A stretch of DNA of 14,257 nt from Hydrogenophaga sp. GTDB taxonomy: Bacteria > Pseudomonadota > Gammaproteobacteria > Burkholderiales > Burkholderiaceae_C. Positions 1 through 6,051 of this stretch are shown here, piece by piece. The stretch spans positions 1-14,257 of the forward strand of contig JAIFNE010000045.1 in assembly GCA_020047875.1 (NCBI GenBank). Reading direction: 5' to 3'. The notes beneath the pieces are model-generated. The model searched no databases. It had not been told where the DNA came from and saw only the letters and a list, made by a program, of their open reading frames with translations. Position 1 is the stretch's first letter. The number at the start of each line of letters is the position of its first letter. The position numbers were made by a program, and so were the translations under genes.

Positions 1-853
<853 letters not shown>

Positions 854-861
854 AAAGAATA

Positions 862-894
862 CCGGGTGAGCGCAGCCGGGCTGCGCTCACCCGG
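862..894 (-). terminator. Perfect 14-bp hairpin between convergent DAHP synthase and infA genes
   Basis: The arms at 862-875 and 881-894 are perfectly complementary (outer bases CCGGGTGAG / CTCACCCGG) around a 5-base loop. Read on the minus strand, the stem is followed by TATTCTTTTC, a moderately T-rich tail, so it best fits a Rho-independent terminator for infA. On the plus strand the following bases are GC-rich, so termination of the DAHP synthase transcript there would be less efficient. Confidence 0.8.
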
Positions 895-909
895 CTGCTG
901 CGCGAAACG

Positions 910-1164
910 TCAGCGCGGCTTGCGCGGCACCATCGGGCCGCGGCCCTCGATGTGACGGAAATTGATGCGGCCTTTGGTGAGGTCGTAGGGCGAGAGTTCC
1001 AGAGAAACCCGGTCACCCGCCAGAATGCGGATGTGGTTTTTCTTCATCTTGCCGGCGGAGTAGGCAATCAACTGGTGACCGTTGTCCAGCGTCACGCGAA
1101 AACGCGTGTCGGGCAGCACCTCGTTGACGATGCCCATCATGTCGATCAGTTCTTCCTTGGCCAT
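910..1164 (-). CDS. infA: Translation initiation factor IF-1, long form
   Basis: IF-1 is a small OB-fold protein that binds the A site of the 30S subunit during translation initiation. The 84-residue product matches the family along its core: MAKEELIDM start, LPDTRFRVTLDNGH, GKMKKNHIRILAGD and PYDLTKGRI. The usual length is 72; here about a dozen basic, proline-containing residues (ending GPMVPRKPR) follow the core. Many Burkholderiales are known to carry a second infA besides the ribosomal-operon copy, and this is probably that paralogue, since no ribosomal genes are nearby. The start is supported by an AAGGA Shine-Dalgarno about 7 bases upstream of the ATG. A small hypothetical gene ends 17 bases upstream on the same strand and may share its transcript. 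Confidence 0.95.
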   Translation of the reverse strand: MAKEELIDMMGIVNEVLPDTRFRVTLDNGHQLIAYSAGKMKKNHIRILAGDRVSLELSPYDLTKGRINFRHIEGRGPMVPRKPR

Positions 1165-1181
1165 GCGTCAGTCCTTCGGGT

Positions 1182-1493
1182 TCAGATACAGATAGGTTGG
1201 TGCGGCGAGAGCGCCGCGTGCGGATAGGGCTGCGCGCCGCGGGCACGCTGCGCGTTGTTCACCCAGTCGACGCCCTGGGCCACCGCGTAGCGCACGGCGG
1301 CATCGAAGGTGGGGAAGTCGTCCACAAAGCGCATCACGCGGTCGGTCGAGGCACTGCCTGTGCCACTGGCAATGGACACCTGGGCAGCAAAACGGCCGCA
1401 GGGCAAGGGGCGTGGGCAGGCCGCAATGCGGTACTTGCCCAGAGACAGGGGAGAAAGAGGCTTCGTTGCAGAAACAGAAATCGTAGGAATCAT
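1182..1493 (-). CDS. Small conserved-looking hypothetical protein upstream of infA
   Basis: A protein of about 103 residues of unknown function. Its middle reads as a real folded domain: YRIAAC, then GRFAAQVSIASG, DRVMRFVDDFPTFDAAVRYAV and GVDWVNN, an alternating beta pattern followed by a helix, like small uncharacterised proteins common in Comamonadaceae. The N-terminal 25 residues and the C-terminal tail after WVNN look low in constraint. The start is uncertain: ATG codons at 1502 and 1493 and a TTG at 1514 are all in frame, and none has a clear Shine-Dalgarno; 1493 (MIPTIS) is chosen as the closest ATG to the conserved part. There is no signal peptide or membrane segment. The stop lies 17 bases before infA, suggesting co-transcription. 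Confidence 0.6.
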   Translation of the reverse strand: MIPTISVSATKPLSPLSLGKYRIAACPRPLPCGRFAAQVSIASGTGSASTDRVMRFVDDFPTFDAAVRYAVAQGVDWVNNAQRARGAQPYPHAALSPHQPICI

Positions 1494-1674
1494 CAAAAAC
1501 ATCAAATGGCACAAGGCCGCAGCGTGTCAGGCCGACCGGCAGATGCACCCAAACAAGTGGCAGCCCCTGGGTGCCGGGGTGCCCGACTGACTTGTCCGGC
1601 GCCAGCGTGGGGTTGTCAACACCATACCGGAGCCGGTGACCGATCCATGGCAGCGGATCGGACAACAGCAGGGA

Positions 1675-1799
1675 AAAATTCGCCTCACCGTGAGAAGGTG
1701 GGCAACGCGCCATGGCGGGGCCAGACCAGCAACCCCTCTGCCAGGGGCAGCAGTGTCACCGTTGGTGGGTGATGACACAGCCAGTCGCCCAAGGCGCGT
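1675..1799 (-). ncRNA. Candidate small structured RNA or structured leader upstream of infA
   Basis: Starting where the 1805-1833 promoter should initiate, the minus-strand RNA can close on itself. Bases 1802-1793 (GCGACGCGCC) pair with 1711-1702 (GGCGCGTTGC) over 10 bp with one G-U; on the plus strand the same position would be an A-C mismatch, so the fold favours the minus strand. Inside are a GTGTCA/TGACAC hairpin (outer bases 1753-1778) and a CCCCT/AGGGG hairpin near 1733-1747. A weak CTCA/TGAG hairpin followed by GAATTTTT near 1675-1690 could end the RNA at about 120-125 nt. I do not recognise the family: it lacks the 4.5S GGAAGGAAGC core and does not read as 6S RNA. It could equally be the 5' leader of the hypothetical-infA transcript. 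Confidence 0.35.
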
Positions 1800-1804
1800 C
1801 GCAA

Positions 1805-1833
1805 ATTATATTGCGATGTGGAATGATTGTCAC
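1805..1833 (-). promoter_or_regulatory. Near-consensus sigma70 promoter firing toward infA
   Basis: On the minus strand the -35 is GTGACA (1833-1828, five of six consensus bases), the spacer is exactly 17 bp, and the -10 is TATAAT (1810-1805, perfect). Start is expected near 1798-1799. Such an AT-rich -10 stands out in this GC-rich DNA. It lies 77-105 bp past the stop of the ABC1-kinase gene and so starts a new unit carrying the candidate RNA, the hypothetical gene and infA. Confidence 0.7.
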
Positions 1834-1914
1834 GCGCGCAACAAAACCAGCCCGAGCTGAAAGGCTGAGCGCTGTTGCTTGCTGACGGTATGCGCGAACA
1901 GGGTCGAACACCTG

Positions 1915-3618
1915 TTACTCCTTGTCGCCCAGATCCCGGCCTCGGCTGCTGCGCCAGATCGCGCGCACCAGCCACAGGCCGCCGACAAAGGCACTGGCAA
2001 ACCCCAAAAAACCGAAGGCGGGCAGGCCGAACAGCGTGGGGCCGCCTTTCACCGTCATCACGATCGACGAACCGATGATGAGGGCGGCAATCACCAGCGC
2101 CATGGTGAGACGGTTGGCGGCGCGGTCGATCTGGTCGCCCACGCGCTTGAGGTGAGCGATGTCGATGCCCACGTGCACCCGCCCGCGGCGCGCGTTGCGC
2201 AACAGGCGCGACACATCGTGGGGCAGCTGCTCGGCCACCGCGAGCGTGCGGCGCAGCGTCTGCCAGGCACGGCCCGCCACCACCCTGGGCTGGTAACGGG
2301 CACGCACCACGCGCTTGAGCATGGGCAGCGCCTCGGTGGTCATGTGGAACTCGGGGTCGAGCCCGCGGCCCATGCCTTCGAGCGTGATGAAGGCCTTGAT
2401 GAGCAGGGCCATGTCGGACGGCAAACCCAGGTGATGCTCGCGCAGGATGGTGGTCACGTCGGCCAGCATCTGCCCGAGGTTGAGCTCGGCCAGCGGCGCG
2501 CCGTGGTACTGGTCCACAAAGGTCTCGATCTCGGTTTCCAGCTGGCTCAGGTTCAGGCCATGGTCGTCGCCGGTCCAGTCCAGCAACACGTCGGCCACGG
2601 TCTGCGGGTTGCGCTCCACCAGGCCCAAGAGCAGCTGCAGCAGCTCCTCGCGGCGGCGGGCAGAGAGACGCCCGACCATGCCGAAGTCGATGAAGGCGAT
2701 GCGGTTGCCTTCGAGGTAGAACACGTTGCCCGGGTGCGGGTCGGCGTGGAAAAAACCGTCTTCCACGATCATCTTCAGCACCGCCTGCGCGCCTCGCCGG
2801 GCAAGCAGGTTGCGGTCCAGCCCTTCGGCGTCGAGTCGGGCGAGGTCGTTGCCGGCCACGCCGCCCACGAAGTCCTGCACATTGACACGTTCGGTGGTGT
2901 GCGCCCAGTGCACCCGGGGCACCACGATCCAGGACAGGCCGGCCAGGTTGGCGGCGATGCGCTCGGCGTTGCGGCATTCGCTCGCCAGATCGAGCTCGCG
3001 CTGCAGCGAACGCGCGAGTTCGCGCACCAGCTGCTGAGGGCGATAGGGCTTCAGGGCGGGCAGCTCGGCTTCGGCCAGCGCGGCCAGGCGCGCCAGCAGG
3101 CGCAGGTCGGCGGCGATGGTGTCGGTGATGCCGGGGCGGCGGATCTTGACGATGACTTCGCTGCCATCCTTGAGCTGCGCGCGGTGCACCTGGGCAATGC
3201 TGGCCGCGGCCAGCGGCTCCACGTCGAAGCGCGCAAACACGTCTTCGGGCTCACCCCCCAGGTCTTCGCGCAGCTGCGGTCGCAGCTGCTCCAGCGGCAG
3301 GGCGGGCACGTTGCTGTGCAGTTTTTCGAATTCGGCGATGTACTCGGGACCGAACAGATCGGCGCGGCCAGCCAGGATCTGGCCAAGCTTGACGAAGGTG
3401 GGGCCGAGCTCTTCGAGCGCGAGGCGCAACTGCACCGGCGGCTCCAGCCGGGCGAGGTCGGCGGCGTGCTCCCACTTGACGGCGTGGCCGGCTTTTTCCA
3501 GCCGGTCGGCCAGGCCAAGCCGGCGCACGCTGTCGCCAAAGCCGTGGCGGATCAGCACGCCCAGAATCTGGTTCAGGCGCCCCATATCGCGGGCAGCGCC
3601 CAGGGTTTCGATCAGCAT
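1915..3618 (-). CDS. ABC1/UbiB (AarF) family atypical kinase-like membrane protein
   Basis: This belongs to the UbiB/ADCK family of atypical kinase-like ATPases, whose best-known bacterial member supports ubiquinone synthesis at the inner membrane. Its length, 567 residues, fits the family (E. coli UbiB is 546). Visible landmarks: the KxGQ motif (KLGQ, 77-80), the Ala-rich nucleotide loop AAAS (137-140) in place of a P-loop, the invariant Lys in VIVKIRRPG (about 158), the catalytic-loop HADPHPGN (291-298) and DFG (311-313). Two hydrophobic segments at about 504-523 and 529-551 form the usual C-terminal membrane anchor. It starts 50 bp downstream of minE on the same strand and may be read through from the min operon. 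Whether it is the organism's UbiB or a paralogue cannot be told here: no ubiE or ubiJ is adjacent and the N-terminus differs from E. coli UbiB. Confidence 0.9.
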   Translation of the reverse strand: MLIETLGAARDMGRLNQILGVLIRHGFGDSVRRLGLADRLEKAGHAVKWEHAADLARLEPPVQLRLALEELGPTFVKLGQILAGRADLFGPEYIAEFEKLHSNVPALPLEQLRPQLREDLGGEPEDVFARFDVEPLAAASIAQVHRAQLKDGSEVIVKIRRPGITDTIAADLRLLARLAALAEAELPALKPYRPQQLVRELARSLQRELDLASECRNAERIAANLAGLSWIVVPRVHWAHTTERVNVQDFVGGVAGNDLARLDAEGLDRNLLARRGAQAVLKMIVEDGFFHADPHPGNVFYLEGNRIAFIDFGMVGRLSARRREELLQLLLGLVERNPQTVADVLLDWTGDDHGLNLSQLETEIETFVDQYHGAPLAELNLGQMLADVTTILREHHLGLPSDMALLIKAFITLEGMGRGLDPEFHMTTEALPMLKRVVRARYQPRVVAGRAWQTLRRTLAVAEQLPHDVSRLLRNARRGRVHVGIDIAHLKRVGDQIDRAANRLTMALVIAALIIGSSIVMTVKGGPTLFGLPAFGFLGFASAFVGGLWLVRAIWRSSRGRDLGDKE

Positions 3619-3668
3619 GCGGCCATCATAGACAGGCCCTGGCCAAGCGGGCAGCGACGCGCAAGGGA

Positions 3669-3929
3669 CTACTTGCGGTCAGGCAGCTCGATCTTGACTT
3701 CGAGCACATCCAGGTTGTCTTGGCGGTCGAGCTGGACCTTGATGTCGTCCGGGTTGATCTTGATGTACTTGCTGATCACCGCCACCAGTTCGCGCTGCAG
3801 GGCGGGCAGGTAGTCGGGCTCGGAGGCACTGCGGCCGCTGCGCTCGTGCGCCAGAATGATCTGCAGCCGCTCCTTGGCCACACTGGCGGTTTTTTTCTTC
3901 TCGCCAAGCAGAAAGGAAAAGATCGACAT
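3669..3929 (-). CDS. minE: Cell division topological specificity factor MinE
   Basis: MinE stimulates the MinD ATPase and drives pole-to-pole oscillation, keeping the MinC/MinD inhibitor off midcell. The 86-residue length is normal (88 in E. coli). The N-terminus MSIFSFLLGEKKK is the amphipathic membrane-sensing segment; the following residues VAKERLQIILAHER are the MinD-contacting helix/strand; the rest, through DYLPALQRELVAVISKYI, is the dimeric topological-specificity domain. The ATG lies 3 bases after the minD stop, and a purine-rich GGGGGGAAG inside the end of minD serves as its Shine-Dalgarno, indicating translational coupling. It is the last gene of the canonical minC-minD-minE order. 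Confidence 0.97.
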   Translation of the reverse strand: MSIFSFLLGEKKKTASVAKERLQIILAHERSGRSASEPDYLPALQRELVAVISKYIKINPDDIKVQLDRQDNLDVLEVKIELPDRK

Positions 3930-3932
3930 GCG

Positions 3933-4748
3933 TCACTTCCCCCCGAACAGGCGCTTGAAGAAACCCGCTTTCTCGGCCTCGATGAAGCGCAAAGGCTTTT
4001 CTGCACCGAGGAAGCGGTCGATCACATCGCTGTAGGCCTCGGCCACATCGGTGCCCTTCATGTGGATCGCTGGCGTGCCCTGGTTGGAGGCGGTGAGCAC
4101 GCTTTCACTTTCGGGGATCACGCCGATCAGCTTGATGCGCAGAATGTCCTGAATGTCTTCGAGCGACAGCATCTGGCCCTCTGCCACGCGGCTGGGGTTG
4201 TAGCGCGTGATCAGCAGATGCTCCTGTATCGGCTCCTTGCCTTCAATGGCGCGGCGCGTCTTGCTGCTGAGCATGCCCAGGATGCGATCGGAGTCGCGCA
4301 CGCTGGAGACCTCGGGGTTGGTGACGATGAGTGCCTCATCAGCAAAATGCATCGCCATCAGCGCGCCAGTCTCGATGCCGGCGGGCGAGTCGCAGACGAT
4401 GTAGTCGAAGCCCATGGCTTTGAGGTCGTCGAGCACCTTCTCCACGCCGTCTTGCGACAGCGCGTCTTTGTCGCGCGTCTGGCTGGCGGCGAGCACGAAC
4501 AGGTTGTCGCACTGCTTGTCTTTGATCAGCGCCTGGTTCAGGTTGGCCTCGCCCTGGATCACATTGATCAGGTCGTAAACCACGCGGCGCTCGCAACCCA
4601 TGATGAGGTCGAGGTTGCGCAGGCCAACGTCGAAGTCGATCACGGCCGTCTTGTGGCCGCGCAGGGCCAGGCCGGTGGCAAAACTGGCGCTGGTGGTGGT
4701 CTTGCCCACACCGCCTTTGCCTGAGGTGACAACAACAATACGTGTCAT
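3933..4748 (-). CDS. minD: Septum-site determining ATPase MinD
   Basis: MinD is a membrane-cycling ParA/MinD-type ATPase that recruits MinC to the membrane and is released by MinE. The 271-residue protein has the deviant Walker A box GKGGVGKTT at about residues 10-18, the switch region DFDVGLRNLD, the Walker B-like YIVCDSPAGIE, and a C-terminal amphipathic membrane-targeting helix with the FFKRLFGGK ending. All motifs expected for an active MinD are present. It lies between minC (45-bp gap upstream) and minE (3-bp gap). No strong Shine-Dalgarno is visible before the ATG, but MTRIVVVTSGKGG is the standard MinD start. Confidence 0.98.
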   Translation of the reverse strand: MTRIVVVTSGKGGVGKTTTSASFATGLALRGHKTAVIDFDVGLRNLDLIMGCERRVVYDLINVIQGEANLNQALIKDKQCDNLFVLAASQTRDKDALSQDGVEKVLDDLKAMGFDYIVCDSPAGIETGALMAMHFADEALIVTNPEVSSVRDSDRILGMLSSKTRRAIEGKEPIQEHLLITRYNPSRVAEGQMLSLEDIQDILRIKLIGVIPESESVLTASNQGTPAIHMKGTDVAEAYSDVIDRFLGAEKPLRFIEAEKAGFFKRLFGGK

Positions 4749-4793
4749 GGTGAAGGGTGTTTCTCGCTGGGTTGGAACAAAAAGAGAGAGTGA

Positions 4794-5594
4794 TCAGACC
4801 CCCATGGGGTCGATCATCAGCTTGTCGCCGTCGGCCTGGGCCACCAGCCGCACCTGGGCTGCCTTGCCCTGCACGGCGGCGGGCAGCGGGGTTTCGCTGG
4901 TTCGATAAATGCCGGCAATCGAAATCAGTTCGGGTGCCATCGACAAGGCAAAAATGCGCGCATCACCATTGCCGCGGGCGCCCGCGATCGCCTTGCCGCG
5001 CAAGGGCGCGTAGACGTGGATGTGACCATCAGCAATCACCTCGGCGCCCGGGTTCACCATGGCCATCACCACCAGATCGCGGCCGCGGGCATAGACCTGC
5101 TGGCCGGAGCGCAGGGGTTTGTCGATCACCAGCGCGCCGGGTGCGGGAGAAGGCAAAGGAACAGGCGCAGACGCTGTTTGCTCGGTCGTTGTGTCGGCAA
5201 CGCGAGGCTCTGTGGTTCGCTGCACCAAGGCATCGGGCGCGGCCACCAGCCCAGCCGCCAGGGCGGCGGCCATCTCCGCGTCTGAACCACCGCGCACCGC
5301 CAGCGGCTGCAGGCGGTAACCGCGCAGCAAAGCGACAAGGGCTGAAAAATCGATGGGCGGGGCAGCCTTCATTGCGGCGCTGCTGGCCGCATCAACCCCG
5401 CAAAGCCCGAGTGGCGACAGGTCGACCACCAGTGGATCGTGGTCAAAAAAGTCGGGCATGTCGCCAAAGCGCAAGGTCAATTCCTGGCTGAGGCGGTCCA
5501 GGTCGGTCGATTTCAGCAGCAAAGCCACCAAGGGCAGGTTGGCGCTCTTGATTTCAAAGCAGGTCGGAGCGGTGGCGCTGAGGATGGTGGTCAT
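4794..5594 (-). CDS. minC: Septum site-determining protein MinC
   Basis: MinC blocks FtsZ ring assembly away from midcell, working with MinD at the membrane. The 266-residue product has an N-terminal FtsZ-inhibiting domain (about 1-110), a proline/alanine-rich linker (about 125-155), and a C-terminal beta-helix dimerisation/MinD-binding domain with the recognisable DLVVMAMVNPGAEVIADG, HIHVYAPLRGKAIAGARG and ISIAGIY stretches. Linker length varies in this family. The ATG at 5594 lacks a good Shine-Dalgarno. It is the first gene of the min operon, so its promoter should lie in the 457-bp region upstream, which also contains DnaA and IHF sites. A weak possible -10 (TAAACT, 5648-5653, minus strand) has no convincing -35. 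Confidence 0.95.
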   Translation of the reverse strand: MTTILSATAPTCFEIKSANLPLVALLLKSTDLDRLSQELTLRFGDMPDFFDHDPLVVDLSPLGLCGVDAASSAAMKAAPPIDFSALVALLRGYRLQPLAVRGGSDAEMAAALAAGLVAAPDALVQRTTEPRVADTTTEQTASAPVPLPSPAPGALVIDKPLRSGQQVYARGRDLVVMAMVNPGAEVIADGHIHVYAPLRGKAIAGARGNGDARIFALSMAPELISIAGIYRTSETPLPAAVQGKAAQVRLVAQADGDKLMIDPMGV

Positions 5595-5808
5595 GAATCA
5601 AGGGCTGGACAGGCAGGCACCCGGGGTGGCGAACCGGTCGAGCGGGCAGTTTACCAGCGGGACTGCGCGGCAAAAGCCGGCACACGTGACCCCTTGTGAC
5701 AGTGCCACTCCCCAGGCAATCCAACACCCTGGCTGCCGCTTTTCAAGACCGGGCTGCGCCTCGAGTAAGAGCGGCTGCTGCGGTTTGCCGTCAATGTATG
5801 CACAAGGT

Positions 5809-5817
5809 TGTGTATAA
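5809..5817 (-). promoter_or_regulatory. DnaA box (TTATACACA)
   Basis: A perfect match to TTATNCACA on the minus strand; it forms the left arm of the inverted repeat. Confidence 0.8.
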
Positions 5818-5836
5818 CTTCAACGAAAAATCTAAG

Positions 5837-5845
5837 TTATACACA
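5837..5845 (+). promoter_or_regulatory. DnaA box (TTATACACA)
   Basis: A perfect match to TTATNCACA on the plus strand; it forms the right arm of the inverted repeat. Confidence 0.8.
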
Positions 5846-5923
5846 GCATGGTGGAAAAAACCCGCGTTGTCCCCAAACGCTGCGAGTCAAAGAGCAGCTG
5901 TGTGAACAGCATTGTGGACCAGG

Positions 5924-5936
5924 CAAGTGATTGATA
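5924..5936 (-). promoter_or_regulatory. Candidate IHF binding site
   Basis: The minus strand reads TATCAATCACTTG, a full match to the IHF consensus WATCARNNNNTTR. It sits between the paired DnaA boxes and the TTATCCACA box, a place where bending would bring them together as in the E. coli origin. The consensus is degenerate, so chance is possible. Confidence 0.55.
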
Positions 5937-5954
5937 TGAAAAGGAAAAAGTGGC

Positions 5955-5963
5955 TTATCCACA
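5955..5963 (+). promoter_or_regulatory. DnaA box (TTATCCACA) next to the unwinding element
   Basis: This is the strongest-type DnaA box sequence. It is followed by a 14-bp GC-rich spacer and then the CTA triplets, in the orientation expected for loading DnaA onto a single strand. Confidence 0.8.
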
Positions 5964-5977
5964 GCGCGGGCTGCCCT

Positions 5978-5989
5978 CTACTACTACTA
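5978..5989 (+). repeat. DnaA-trio-like repeat (CTA x4)
   Basis: Four tandem CTA triplets (GAT when the other strand is read 3' to 5') are followed by CCAATTTATAAG and AT/purine-rich DNA. The DnaA-trio of bacterial origins is a run of such triplets just beyond a DnaA box and a GC cluster, and this order is met here. Confidence 0.6.
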
Positions 5990-6051
5990 CCAATTTATAA
6001 GAATGCAGTAGAAGAATAAGAAGAGAAAACCCAAAACCCGCCCAAGTCACC

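Larger units (their letters stand above)
1494..1914. other. 421-bp gene-free stretch between hypothetical gene and ABC1-kinase gene
   Basis: No credible coding region is seen; the open frames that cross it have no family-like residue pattern. It holds the minus-strand promoter at 1805-1833 and the foldable segment at about 1675-1799, described separately. A weaker minus-strand TTGACA at 1614-1619 has no good -10 partner. The 3' flank of the ABC1-kinase gene (1860-1914) shows only a short hairpin (AGC-TCGG-GCT on the minus strand, followed by GGTTTTGTT), a poor candidate terminator. Confidence 0.6.
5809..5845. repeat. 12-bp perfect inverted repeat made of two DnaA boxes
   Basis: TGTGTATAACTT (5809-5820) and AAGTTATACACA (5834-5845) are exact reverse complements separated by 13 bp. 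Each arm contains a full TTATACACA DnaA box, pointing toward the centre from the left arm's minus strand and outward to the right from the right arm's plus strand. Confidence 0.9.
5595..6051. other. Replication-origin-like intergenic region (DnaA boxes, IHF site, DnaA-trio, AT-rich tract)
   Basis: No gene is seen in these 457 bp. The right part (5796-6030) holds, in order: a one-mismatch DnaA box GTATGCACA (5796-5804), perfect boxes at 5809-5817 (-) and 5837-5845 (+), a two-mismatch box at 5913-5921 (-), an IHF consensus match at 5924-5936 (-), a perfect TTATCCACA box (5955-5963), a GC-rich block, four CTA triplets (5978-5989), then AT/purine-rich DNA to about 6030. Known origins use box, GC cluster, trio repeats and AT cluster in this order for opening. 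The left part (5595-5795) must hold the minC promoter and shows nothing clear. No dnaA, dnaN or gidA is in the window. The alternative is DnaA control of minC transcription. Confidence 0.6.

Noticed and set aside
1675..1799. Assignment of the foldable segment as 6S or 4.5S RNA
   Set aside because: Shorter than 6S with no recognisable 6S landmarks, and lacks the conserved 4.5S tetraloop region; left unnamed.
1879..3813. 644-codon plus-strand open frame opposite the ABC1-kinase gene
   Set aside because: Shadow of high-GC codon use; its translation is His/Gln/Val-rich with no domain pattern, while the minus strand has all kinase-family motifs.
5895..5921. Additional DnaA boxes at 5900-5908 and 5913-5921
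   Set aside because: Three and two mismatches from TTATNCACA; the second is mentioned as weak only, and neither is counted as support.
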